From Acidobacteriota bacterium (GTDB taxonomy: Bacteria; Acidobacteriota; Thermoanaerobaculia; Multivoradales; UBA5704): a stretch of DNA of 9,806 nucleotides. Positions 1-6,193 of this stretch are shown here, piece after piece. Each line of letters starts with the position of its first letter. Position 1 is the stretch's first letter. The position numbers and the translations under genes were made by a program. The stretch is from assembly GCA_003223675.1 (NCBI GenBank), contig QHVW01000391.1, forward strand, positions 1 to 9,806, given 5' to 3'. The notes beneath the pieces were generated by a model. That model worked only from the letters and a program-made list of their open reading frames with translations, made no database searches and was not told the origin of the DNA.

Positions 1-747
1 AAGGGGGACGCCATCGTCGACGGCGGCAACTCCTATTACAAGGACGACGTGCGGCGCTCGCGCATGCTGGCGGAGAAGGGGGTCTTCTATGTCGACGCCG
101 GCACCAGCGGCGGCGTCTGGGGGCTGGAGCGCGGCTACTGCCTGATGATCGGCGGCGCACGCGAGGTGGTCGAGCGGCTCGATCCGATCTGGAAGACGCT
201 CGCCCCGGGACGCGGCGACGTGCCGCCCGCGCCGGGGCGCGAGGGGAAGCAGAGCACGGCCGAGCAGGGGTACCTGCACTGCGGGCCCGTGGGCGCCGGC
301 CATTTCGTGAAGATGATCCACAACGGCATCGAGTACGGCCTGATGCAGGCCTACGCCGAGGGGTTCGACATCTTCCGCAACGCCACCTCCGAGAGCCTGC
401 CCGAGGGGCACCGTTACGATCTCGACCTCGCCGATATCGCCGAGCTCTGGCGGCGGGGCAGCGTGGTCTCCTCCTGGCTGCTCGACCTCACCGCCAGCGC
501 GCTCGCCGAGAATCCCGATCTTTCCGAATACACCGGCGCGGTGCAGGACTCGGGCGAGGGGCGGTGGACGGTGATGGCGGCCATCGAGGAGGCCGTGCCC
601 GTGCACGTGCTCGCCTCGTCGCTGTTCGATCGCTTCCGCTCGCGCCAGGAGAACACCTTCGGCGAGAAGGTGCTCTCGGCCATGCGCTTCAAGTTCGGCG
701 GCCACGTGGAGCTGCGGCCCAAAGCCGGAAAGAAGGAGGGCTCATGA
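1..747 (+). CDS. gnd: 6-phosphogluconate dehydrogenase (decarboxylating), short GndA/YqeC-like form, 3' part
   Basis: Oxidises and decarboxylates 6-phosphogluconate to ribulose-5-phosphate, yielding NAD(P)H in the cytosol. The reading frame is open at base 1, so the gene starts outside the window; 248 residues are visible and roughly 85-90 N-terminal residues (the Rossmann dinucleotide-binding part) are missing. Visible signatures in order are VDGGNSYYKDD at the left edge, the GTSGGVWGLERGYCLMIGG block, and GHFVKMIHNGIEYGLMQAYAEG, which carries the catalytic Lys and Asn of the family. The C-terminus stops about where the ~300-340 residue short enzymes stop, rather than continuing to the ~470 residues of the E. 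coli type. The TGA stop overlaps the zwf ATG by 4 nt (ATGA), indicating translational coupling. Function is secure; NAD versus NADP preference cannot be judged because the cofactor loop is missing. Confidence 0.95.
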   Translation, partial: KGDAIVDGGNSYYKDDVRRSRMLAEKGVFYVDAGTSGGVWGLERGYCLMIGGAREVVERLDPIWKTLAPGRGDVPPAPGREGKQSTAEQGYLHCGPVGAGHFVKMIHNGIEYGLMQAYAEGFDIFRNATSESLPEGHRYDLDLADIAELWRRGSVVSSWLLDLTASALAENPDLSEYTGAVQDSGEGRWTVMAAIEEAVPVHVLASSLFDRFRSRQENTFGEKVLSAMRFKFGGHVELRPKAGKKEGS

Positions 748-2285
748 CCCTCCCCGCGTCGGTGGAAGGTGAGCTGGAACGGGCGGAGGAGTGGGTGGCC
801 CAGCCCGCGCCGCCGTGCGCGATGGTGATCTTCGGCGCCACGGGGGACCTCACCAAGCGCAAGCTCATCCCCGCGCTCTACAACCTGATCGTCAACGGCT
901 TGCTGCCCGATGGATTCGCCGTCGTCGGCGTCGGCCGCTCGCAGCTTTCGGACGACGAGCTCCGCCACCGCATGGAGCAGGACCTGCGGGAATTCGCCAC
1001 CACCGACGTCGACGAGCGCCGGCTGGAGTGGCTTATTCAACGGCTGCGCTACGTGCAGCTCGACCCCGAAAAACCCGAGACGTTCAAAGGGCTGGCCGAT
1101 ACGCTCTCACAGCTCGACGACGAGTTGGGCACCAGCGGCAACTACCTCTTCTACCTCGCGGTGCCGCCCAGCGCCTTCGACGACTACGTGAAGCAGCTCG
1201 GCGACGTGGGGCTGCTGCGCGAGGAGGGGGAGAGCTGGCGGCGCGTGATCATCGAGAAGCCGTTCGGGCACGACCTCGAATCGGCGCGCGACCTCAACCG
1301 CCGGATCCGCGAGGTGCTGCGCGAGCGCCAGATCTTCCGCATCGATCACTACCTCGGCAGGGAGACGGTGCAGAACATCATGGCGTTCCGCTTCGCCAAC
1401 GGCATCTTCGAGCCGATCTGGAACCGCCGCTACGTCGATCACGTGCAGATCACCGTCGCCGAGACCGTGGGCGTGGAGGGGCGCGGCGCCTACTACGAGG
1501 AGGCGGGAGCGCTGCGCGACATGGTGCAGAACCACATGTTCCGGCTCCTCGCGCTGATCGGCATGGAGCCGCCGGTCTCCTTCGCCGCCGACTCCGTGCG
1601 CGACGAGCGGGTGAAGGTGCTCTCCGCGATCCGTCCCTTTTCGCCCGAGGACGTGCTGCGCTACACCGTGCGCGGGCAATATGGCGACGGCGTGATGGAC
1701 GGCGAGCGCGTGCCCGCCTACCGCGCCGAGAGATCGGTCTCGCCGCATTCCACCACCGAGACGTTCGCGGCGCTGGAGCTGTTCGTCGACAACTGGCGCT
1801 GGGCCGACGTGCCGTTCTACCTGCGCACCGGAAAGCGGCTTCCCAAGCGGGTTTCCGAGATCGCCATCCAGTTCAAGCGCGCGCCGCTGATGCTGTTCCG
1901 CGACACGCCGGTCGAGCGCTTGAATCCCAATCTGCTGGTGATCAAGATCCAGCCGGACGAGGGGATCTCGCTGCGCTTCGAGGGCAAGGTGCCGGGGCCG
2001 GCGCTGCGCCTCGGCACGGTACGGATGCATTTCCAGTACGAGGACTACTTCGGCCGCCAGGCGCACACCGGCTACGAGACGCTCCTCTACGACTGCATGC
2101 TCGGCGACTCGACGCTCTTCCATCGCAGCGACATGGTGGAGGCCGGATGGTGCGTGGTGACGCCGATCCTCGACGTGTGGAAGGCGCTCGCGCCGCGCAA
2201 TTTCCCCAACTACGCCGCCGGCACGTGGGGACCGAAAGAGGCCGACGACCTCATTCAGAAGGATGGACGGAAATGGCGGAATTGA
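744..2285 (+). CDS. zwf: Glucose-6-phosphate 1-dehydrogenase
   Basis: Oxidises glucose-6-phosphate to 6-phosphogluconolactone, the entry step of the oxidative pentose phosphate pathway. The 513-residue length is normal. The ATG at 744 is preferred over the far upstream open frame because AGGAGG (734-739) sits 4 nt before it and the family N-terminus fits. Landmarks are the dinucleotide-binding GATGDLTKRKL at residues 31-41, EKPFG at 171-175 with substrate-binding Lys172, the active-site segment RIDHYLGRE at 199-207 with His202, and GALRDMVQNH ending at His264, which corresponds to the catalytic general-base His. One deviation: the signature is normally DHYLGK[EQ], but residue 206 is Arg (AGG codon) instead of the conserved Lys. 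The rest of the protein looks intact, so I expect an active enzyme. The gene lies between gnd and pgl, overlapping both, so it is almost certainly co-transcribed with them. Confidence 0.96.
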   Translation: MTLPASVEGELERAEEWVAQPAPPCAMVIFGATGDLTKRKLIPALYNLIVNGLLPDGFAVVGVGRSQLSDDELRHRMEQDLREFATTDVDERRLEWLIQRLRYVQLDPEKPETFKGLADTLSQLDDELGTSGNYLFYLAVPPSAFDDYVKQLGDVGLLREEGESWRRVIIEKPFGHDLESARDLNRRIREVLRERQIFRIDHYLGRETVQNIMAFRFANGIFEPIWNRRYVDHVQITVAETVGVEGRGAYYEEAGALRDMVQNHMFRLLALIGMEPPVSFAADSVRDERVKVLSAIRPFSPEDVLRYTVRGQYGDGVMDGERVPAYRAERSVSPHSTTETFAALELFVDNWRWADVPFYLRTGKRLPKRVSEIAIQFKRAPLMLFRDTPVERLNPNLLVIKIQPDEGISLRFEGKVPGPALRLGTVRMHFQYEDYFGRQAHTGYETLLYDCMLGDSTLFHRSDMVEAGWCVVTPILDVWKALAPRNFPNYAAGTWGPKEADDLIQKDGRKWRN

Positions 2286-3382
2286 GCGGGACATCGAACG
2301 AGGTGCGGGTCTTCGACGGCGTCTCCGAGCTGATGCGCGCCACGGCGGAGGAGATCGCTCTCGCCGCGCACCAGGCCGTGAGCGATCACGGCCGCTTCAC
2401 CTGGGCGCTCGCCGGCGGCTCGACGCCGCGCACGGTCTACGAGCTGCTGGCGAGCGATTTCTACCGCGCGCGCATGCCGTGGAGCGCGATCCATTTCTTC
2501 TGGGGCGACGAGCGCCACGTGCCGCCCGATCACGCCGACAGCAACTACCGCATGGCGCGAGAGACTCTGCTCGATCCGATGGCGATCCCGGCGGAGAACG
2601 TCCACCGCATCCTCGCCGAAAACCAAGACGCCGCGGCCGCCGCCACGCAGTACGAGGCGGAGCTGCGGCGGTTCTTTTCGCCGCCGGCCGGCGCTCCCGA
2701 AGCCTTGCCGCGTTTCGATCTCGTGCTCCTCGGGCTCGGTCCCGAGGGGCACACCCTCTCGCTCTTTCCCGGCTCGCCCGCCCTCCACGAGAGCGAGCGC
2801 TGGGTCGTCGCGCCCTGGGTCGAGAAGCTCCAGACCTTCCGCATCACCCTGACGCCGCCGGTGCTCAATCGCGCCGCCGCGGTGCTCTTCCTCGCCGCCG
2901 GCGAAGAGAAGGCCGACGCGCTCCACGCCGTGCTCGAAGAGGTTGGCGACGCCGATCTCTACCCCGCGCGCATCGTCCGTCCCGACGAGGGCGACCTGCT
3001 CCGTGCTAGGCGACGCTGGAGACGAATACCGCAGAGGTCGACCGACAACAGAAGCCCCGGTAAGAACCAGAACGTCGCCTCACGTACATCTCTCTCGAGC
3101 CTGCCGACTGAATCGAGCCTGTCAGGACTTCTTGGCGGCCTTCTTGGCCGTCTTTTTCGCAGGCTTCTTCGCGGTCACCTTCTTCGCGGCCGTCGCCTTC
3201 TTGGCAGCGGGCTTCTTGGCGGCGGTCACGGTCTTGGTCTTCTTGGCGGCGGGCTTCTTCGCCGCAGCCTTCTTGGCGGCGGGCTTCTTGGCCGCCGCTT
3301 TCTTGGCGGTGGTCTTCTTGGCCGTGGCTTTCTTCGCCGGTTTGCTCATCGTGGCGTCACCCATTTCGAAGTCTCCTTTTAA
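2273..3382 (+). CDS. pgl: 6-phosphogluconolactonase (DevB/Pgl family) with abnormal, overextended C-terminus
   Basis: Hydrolyses 6-phosphogluconolactone to 6-phosphogluconate, linking zwf and gnd. The ATG at 2273 overlaps the zwf end by 13 nt; AAGGA at 2259-2263 lies 9 nt upstream. The core is convincing: LAGGSTPRTVYELL near residues 46-59, WGDERHVPPDHADSNY at 77-92, GLGPEGHTLSLFPGS at 154-168 with His160, and RITLTPPVLNRA at 190-201. Homology ends at ARIVRPDEGDLL (residue ~243, base ~3001). There the family usually continues with a short Trp/Asp-containing end and stops at ~230-250 residues. Here the frame instead gives an Arg-rich stretch and stays open to 3382, a nominal 369 residues, the last part being antisense to the H1-like gene. 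That tail is very unlikely to be real protein. An indel near 3002, natural or from assembly, is the simplest explanation. Enzyme identity is secure; the end coordinate is not. Confidence 0.85.
   Translation: MAELSGTSNEVRVFDGVSELMRATAEEIALAAHQAVSDHGRFTWALAGGSTPRTVYELLASDFYRARMPWSAIHFFWGDERHVPPDHADSNYRMARETLLDPMAIPAENVHRILAENQDAAAAATQYEAELRRFFSPPAGAPEALPRFDLVLLGLGPEGHTLSLFPGSPALHESERWVVAPWVEKLQTFRITLTPPVLNRAAAVLFLAAGEEKADALHAVLEEVGDADLYPARIVRPDEGDLLRARRRWRRIPQRSTDNRSPGKNQNVASRTSLSSLPTESSLSGLLGGLLGRLFRRLLRGHLLRGRRLLGSGLLGGGHGLGLLGGGLLRRSLLGGGLLGRRFLGGGLLGRGFLRRFAHRGVTHFEVSF
3003..3083. repeat. 81-nt imperfect long hairpin at the pgl 3' end
   Basis: The left arm GTG(CT)AGGCGACG at 3003-3015 pairs with CGTCGCCTCAC at 3073-3083, with only the CT bulged out. 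The helix continues with CTGG 3016-3019 against CCAG 3067-3070 (AA bulge on the right) and, after an internal loop, TACCG 3027-3031 against CGGTA 3058-3062. That gives about 20 base pairs in three stems. The apical part contains the 8-bp palindrome GGTCGACC (3036-3043). There is no U-tract on either strand, so it is not a standard intrinsic terminator. It could act as a bidirectional structure between the convergent pgl and H1-like transcripts, a REP-like palindrome, or a small inserted element. The pairing is read directly; the role is unknown. Confidence 0.5.
3095..3121. repeat. 9-bp direct repeat TCGAGCCTG next to the H1-like stop codon
   Basis: TCGAGCCTG occurs at 3095-3103 and again at 3113-3121, 18 bp apart start to start, immediately beyond the stop codon of the minus-strand gene. 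It may be chance or a trace of a small duplication. No function can be assigned. Confidence 0.35.
3122..3364 (-). CDS. Histone H1-like Lys/Ala-repeat DNA-binding protein
   Basis: A predicted nucleoid-associated protein resembling the C-terminal tail of eukaryotic H1 and bacterial H1-like proteins (Bordetella BpH1 and AlgP-type families); it probably coats or compacts DNA through charge. The 80 residues include 30 lysines, mostly as 14 KK pairs separated by A/P/T/V. From residue 11 to 42 the KK pair recurs every five residues (xxAKK/PAAKK units), after which spacing becomes irregular. There is no globular domain, aromatic residue or cysteine, so it should be disordered. The ATG at 3364 (MGDATMSK...) is chosen because AAAAGGAG lies 8 nt upstream; a second ATG at 3349 (MSKPAKK) is possible. 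The 15-nt repeat DNA could change length by slippage. It stands alone between two blocks and appears to have its own promoter. Low sequence complexity makes orthology impossible to assign; the class is clear. Confidence 0.88.
   Translation of the reverse strand: MGDATMSKPAKKATAKKTTAKKAAAKKPAAKKAAAKKPAAKKTKTVTAAKKPAAKKATAAKKVTAKKPAKKTAKKAAKKS
3373..3380 (-). promoter_or_regulatory. Ribosome binding site of the H1-like gene
   Basis: AAAAGGAG on the minus strand lies 8 nt before the ATG at 3364. It is a near-consensus Shine-Dalgarno sequence in a locally AT-rich stretch, and it decides the start in favour of MGDATM over the next ATG 15 nt downstream. It suggests high translation, as expected for an abundant nucleoid protein. 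Confidence 0.7.
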
Positions 3383-3386
3383 AAGA

Positions 3387-3400
3387 TGCCCCGCAGGGCA
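3387..3400 (-). promoter_or_regulatory. Small hairpin in the H1-like mRNA leader
   Basis: On the minus strand TGCCC-TGCG-GGGCA can form a 5-bp, GC-rich stem with a 4-nt loop, starting 6 nt upstream of the Shine-Dalgarno sequence. It leaves the ribosome site free, so it may stabilise the mRNA 5' end rather than block translation. The pairing is seen; the role is inferred. Confidence 0.35.
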
Positions 3401-3414
3401 GTGGTATGGCAATT

Positions 3415-3444
3415 AGGTTACGCCCACAAGATCTTGGGCGTCAA
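3415..3444 (-). promoter_or_regulatory. Candidate sigma-70 promoter of the H1-like gene
   Basis: On the minus strand a -35-like TTGACG (3439-3444, five of six consensus bases) is followed after 18 bp by TAACCT (3415-3420, only three of six matches to TATAAT). Transcription would begin near 3408, giving a leader of about 44 nt. The weak -10, the slightly long spacer and a dyad that fills the spacer suggest a regulated rather than constitutive promoter. It could be wrong, since bacteria of this GC content often have divergent promoters. Confidence 0.4.
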
Positions 3445-3476
3445 GAGTTTTTACGCCGCAAGAAGTAGTGGCGTGA
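3418..3476. promoter_or_regulatory. Two tandem dyads ACGCC-N12-GGCGT, candidate operators
   Basis: Copy 1 (3418-3443) and copy 2 (3451-3476) share the layout TTACGCC, a 12-nt centre, GGCGT, then A at the last position. The arms are identical while the centres differ, and the copies start 33 bp apart, about three helical turns. Copy 1 extends to a 7-bp arm (ACGCCCA/TGGGCGT, 3420-3426 and 3435-3441). Copy 1 lies in the spacer of the proposed H1-like promoter and touches its -35; copy 2 lies just upstream. This is how a dimeric regulator's operators would look. As an alternative, copy 1 followed by TTTTT at 3448-3452 could be a weak rightward terminator. No regulator is identified. Confidence 0.5.
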
Positions 3477-3497
3477 CCGAAGGCGGGCACGAGAGAG

Positions 3498-3558
3498 CCG
3501 CGGCATGCGCGGCGGACGCGCTCGCGCGCCGCCCGAGGTTTCTTCGGAGCGCGCGCGA
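3498..3558 (-). terminator. GC-rich hairpins after the exopolysaccharide operon, possible terminator
   Basis: Two inverted repeats lie between the last operon gene and the H1-like promoter: TCGCGCGC 3522-3529 with GCGCGCGA 3551-3558, whose loop holds a smaller CCGA/TCGG pair, and CCGCG 3498-3502 with CGCGG 3508-3512. Neither is followed by a U-tract, so intrinsic termination is uncertain. They may only protect the mRNA 3' end. GC-rich DNA forms such pairs readily by chance. Confidence 0.25.
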
Positions 3559-3591
3559 AAGCCCGTGGAATAAGGGTTTGCTGAGAGGTGC

Positions 3592-5019
3592 CTAGTAGGC
3601 GTTGAGCCGCAGCGCGTAGCGCAGCGTCATCCAGAGGATCTTGAAGTCGAGCGAGAGCGACCAGTTCTGGATGTAGTAGAGGTCGTACTGGATGCGCTTC
3701 TTGATCGACGTGTTGCCCCGCCAGCCATGCACTTGGGCCCAGCCGGTGATGCCGGACTTCACGCGGTGGCGCAGCATGTAGCGCGGGATCTTGTGCTTGA
3801 ACTCGCGCACGAACGTCGGCCGCTCGGGGCGCGGGCCGATGATCGACATGTCGCCGGTGAGCACGTTCCAGATCTGCGGCAACTCGTCGAGCGACCACGC
3901 GCGCAGGAATTGGCCGACGCGCGTGCGGCGCGGATCGTCCTTGATCGCCCACACCGGACCGCTCGACGCTTCGGCGTTGACGCGCATCGAGCGGAGCTTC
4001 ACGATCATGAACGAGCGGCCGTCGAGCCCCATGCGCTCCTGGCGGTAGAAGACGGGGCCGCGGTCCTCGATCCAGATGGCGAGCGCGATCAGCGGCAGGA
4101 TGGGCAGCAGCACGATCAGCGCGGCGAGCGCGATCGCCAGATCCATCCCCCGCTTCATCATGCTGTTCCAACCCTGGAGCGGCATCTGCGAGAGGTTGAT
4201 CACCGGCGTGCCGTCGACGTCCTCCAGCGCGGCCTTGATGGTGGCGTACTGGAGGATGTCGGGCACCAGCTTGATCTCGACGCATTCGCGGGCCATGAGG
4301 TCGAGGAGCTGGAGGATCTTCTTGTGCGCCTCCAGCGGCAGCGTGAGGAAGACCTGATCGATGCGCTGCGCCTCCAGCACCTCTTCCGCCTGCCTGGTGG
4401 TGCCGAGCACGGGCACGCCGCAGATCATCGCGCCCTGCTTGCCGGCGTCGTCATCCAGGAAGCCGACCACCTCGAAGCCCATCTCGCGGTGAGCGAGGAT
4501 CTTGGTGGTGATCTCGCGGCCCAGCAGCCCGGCGCCCACGACGAGAATGCGCTGCAGGTTGTGCCCCGAGCTGCGCACGCGCCGCAGCACCGAGCGCGTC
4601 ACCATGCGGGTGGTGGCGACCAGCGCGAAATCCATCAGCGCGAAGAGGCCCAGGAAGGCGCGGCTGTAGGTGAAGTACTCGGTGCTGCCGGGCGCCGCCG
4701 GCGGGCGGTACCAGGCGATCACCACCGAGAGCAGCACGGTGGCGAGGAAGACCGCGAGGACGATGGTGAGCACCTCGTCGACGCGGCTGCGCCCCCGCCG
4801 GCTCTGGTAGAGGCCGTGGAAGTAGAAGACCACCGGCCAGAGGACGAGGACGATCGGCACCAGGCGCAGATACGGGCCGAAGTCCGGCACGTTCTTGGTG
4901 ACCGGGATGACCTCGACCTCGAAACGCAGCAGCCAGGCGGCGAGGAACGCTGCGAGCGTCGCCGCGAGATCGGTGAAGAGATAGAGTCCGGCCGTCTTCC
5001 GGTGGCGTTCTTGGATCAA
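3592..5019 (-). CDS. Undecaprenyl-phosphate sugar-1-phosphate transferase, WcaJ-like
   Basis: A polyisoprenyl-phosphate hexose-1-phosphate transferase that loads the first sugar (glucose or galactose in characterised relatives) from a UDP-sugar onto undecaprenyl phosphate in the inner membrane. With the chosen start it has 475 residues. Four N-terminal membrane segments (about 11-33, 51-67, 84-102, 119-137) are followed by a CoA-binding-like nucleotide fold with VVGAGLLG near 160-167, a re-entrant hydrophobic segment at 295-317, and the catalytic domain with LDELPQ at 377-382 (Asp-Glu pair) and IIGPRP near 393-398. The end (GWAQVHGWRGNTS..YDLYYIQNWSLSLD) is typical of WcaJ-type enzymes. The TTG at 5019 gives an MIQERHRK start that fits the family and has GAGGG 10 nt upstream; a TTG at 5058 would overlap the preceding gene by 26 nt and lacks a ribosome site. 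It is the last gene of the operon. The substrate is not determinable. Confidence 0.92.
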   Translation of the reverse strand: MIQERHRKTAGLYLFTDLAATLAAFLAAWLLRFEVEVIPVTKNVPDFGPYLRLVPIVLVLWPVVFYFHGLYQSRRGRSRVDEVLTIVLAVFLATVLLSVVIAWYRPPAAPGSTEYFTYSRAFLGLFALMDFALVATTRMVTRSVLRRVRSSGHNLQRILVVGAGLLGREITTKILAHREMGFEVVGFLDDDAGKQGAMICGVPVLGTTRQAEEVLEAQRIDQVFLTLPLEAHKKILQLLDLMARECVEIKLVPDILQYATIKAALEDVDGTPVINLSQMPLQGWNSMMKRGMDLAIALAALIVLLPILPLIALAIWIEDRGPVFYRQERMGLDGRSFMIVKLRSMRVNAEASSGPVWAIKDDPRRTRVGQFLRAWSLDELPQIWNVLTGDMSIIGPRPERPTFVREFKHKIPRYMLRHRVKSGITGWAQVHGWRGNTSIKKRIQYDLYYIQNWSLSLDFKILWMTLRYALRLNAY

Positions 5020-5032
5020 AGGTGCGGCACCC

Positions 5033-6193
5033 TCAGCTAGGAAACCGACGAGAAACAAGAGATTTCATGCGATCGGTAAATCGTACGACTGAAAACGACT
5101 CGGCACGATCGCGCAGGTCCAATGGATTGAATCCCATCCGGCGCGCTTTGTCAATCGCGTCGCGGAGGGCCTGGGGCCCCTCCCAGTCCGGGTAGAGCAC
5201 CCCGTGACGGCCGTCGTCGACCACGTCGAGGATGCCGCCGCGGGCCACGGCCACCACCGGCGTGCCACAGGCGAGCGCCTCCACGGAGGCGATGCCGAAG
5301 TCCTCCACCCCGGGCTGGAGGAAGAGGAAGGCCCCCCGGTAGAGGTCCCGCAGCTCCTCGGGAGCGACGTTGCCGAGGAGCTGGGTGCGCGGGCCGGCCA
5401 TCCCCGCCAGCCGCTCGCGCTCGGGCCCCTCGCCCACGATCCGCAGCTCCAGGCCCAGCTTCTCACAGGCCGCCATCGCCACCTCGACCTTCTTGTAGGG
5501 GGCGAGCGCCGAGACCATCAGGCAGTAATCCCCCCACTTTCTGACCTCTCCGCTCGCCGTCCCCGGGGTGAAGAATTCCACGTTGACCGGCGGATGGACC
5601 ACCTCGGCCGGCCGGCCGTAGTAGGTCTGGATGCGCCGCGCCACGAAACGGGAGTTGGCTACGTAGTAGTGTACGCGCGCCGCGGACGAAACGTCCCAGG
5701 CGCGCAGGGCCGAGAGGGTCAGCGAGCGCAGCCGGGCCTTGAGCCCCTTGCGGTCGGGGAAGTAGGCGTGCTCCTGGTCCCAGGCATAGCGCATGGGCGT
5801 ATGGCAGTAGCAGACGTGACAGGCGTCCGGCGGCGCGATCACCCCCTTGGCCACGCAGTGGCTGGAGCTGACCACGAGGTCGAATCCCGAGAGGTCGAGC
5901 TCCTCGATGGCGGCGGGGAAGAACGGCAGGTATCTGCGGTAGTGGTTGCGGATGCCCGGCGCGCGCTGGAGGAAGCTGGTGCGGATCGGGTGCGACTCGA
6001 TCGCCGGGCTGACGCTGCCGGGGAAGTGGAAGAGGGTGAAGAGCGGAGCGCCGGGGAACAGCCCGGCCAGCGCCTCCAGCACCTTCTCCCCTCCCCGCAT
6101 GCCGGTCAGCCAGTCGTGCACCAGCGCCACCCGCGGCTGCGGAGGGGCCGGGGCGGGGATGGGGAAGGGCCTGGACGGCGTCGGCGCGATCAC
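5033..6193 (-). CDS. GT4 glycosyltransferase, WbaZ-like
   Basis: A cytoplasmic retaining glycosyltransferase of GT-B fold, expected to add a sugar to the lipid-linked exopolysaccharide or O-antigen intermediate. The 386 residues begin with a proline-rich leader (residues 4-20), then RVALVHDWLTGMRGGEKVLEAL, the acceptor-side opening typical of WbaZ-like GT4 enzymes. SSSHCVAKG near 109-117 and CYCHTPMRYAWD near 128-139 are further group hallmarks. The donor-binding half has APYKK at 231-235, VGEGPER near 253-259 and the E-x7-E motif EDFGIASVE at 297-305. The GTG start at 6193 overlaps the upstream stop (GTGA), implying coupling; GAGGGG lies about 10 nt before it. An internal GTG at 6130 would remove the proline leader but lacks a ribosome site. 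WbaZ is a mannosyltransferase, so GDP-mannose is a reasonable but unproven donor. Confidence 0.92.
   Translation of the reverse strand: MIAPTPSRPFPIPAPAPPQPRVALVHDWLTGMRGGEKVLEALAGLFPGAPLFTLFHFPGSVSPAIESHPIRTSFLQRAPGIRNHYRRYLPFFPAAIEELDLSGFDLVVSSSHCVAKGVIAPPDACHVCYCHTPMRYAWDQEHAYFPDRKGLKARLRSLTLSALRAWDVSSAARVHYYVANSRFVARRIQTYYGRPAEVVHPPVNVEFFTPGTASGEVRKWGDYCLMVSALAPYKKVEVAMAACEKLGLELRIVGEGPERERLAGMAGPRTQLLGNVAPEELRDLYRGAFLFLQPGVEDFGIASVEALACGTPVVAVARGGILDVVDDGRHGVLYPDWEGPQALRDAIDKARRMGFNPLDLRDRAESFSVVRFTDRMKSLVSRRFPS

Larger units (their letters stand above)
3002..3382 (+). other. Suspect read-through tail of the pgl frame
   Basis: This is the part of the pgl frame that follows the last recognisable Pgl residues. 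It first encodes an Arg/Ser-rich stretch, then Leu/Gly/Arg-rich sequence that is simply the complement of the lysine-repeat codons of the H1-like gene on the other strand. Between 3001 and about 3380 the plus-strand stops I find (TAG 3007, TAA 3061, TGA 3109) all lie in the first frame (codons starting at 1, 4, 7...). The pgl frame and the remaining frame are both free of stops. Codons at 3003-3020 in the third frame read VLGDAG, which could correspond to a family-like W-x-x-x-D-A-x end after a 2-nt loss. A shift into the first frame would instead give a quick stop at 3007. I cannot decide between these. Confidence 0.5.

Noticed and set aside
791..2272. 5' part of the long open frame that continues into pgl
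   Set aside because: Overlaps zwf in another frame with Arg/Ala-rich nonsense sequence; the real Pgl start is the ATG at 2273.
1107..2294. 395-codon antisense frame over zwf
   Set aside because: Mirror of strongly conserved zwf codons; no motif or ribosome site supports it.
3003..3083. Hairpin considered as an integron attC site
   Set aside because: The outer ends lack the RYYYAAC/GTTRRRY core sites and no cassette or integrase is nearby.
3125..3345. Regular short repeats considered as a CRISPR-like array
   Set aside because: The period is about 15 nt with no unique spacers and is fully explained by KK-A/P pentapeptide codons.
2943..3416. Plus-strand open frame encoding a Phe/Ala/Leu-rich, membrane-like protein
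   Set aside because: The hydrophobic part is the complement of the lysine-repeat codons of the H1-like gene (AAG/GCC read backwards); there is no start with a ribosome site.
3420..3452. Stem-loop plus TTTTT considered as a firm intrinsic terminator for pgl
   Set aside because: The T-run begins 6 nt after the stem, and a second copy of the same dyad lies just beyond it; the operator reading explains more of the pattern. Kept only as an alternative.
3727..5040. 437-codon open frame on the plus strand
   Set aside because: Exactly antisense to the well-supported WcaJ-like gene; composition is His/Asp/Arg/Glu-rich as expected from a complementary frame in high-GC DNA, with no recognisable motif.
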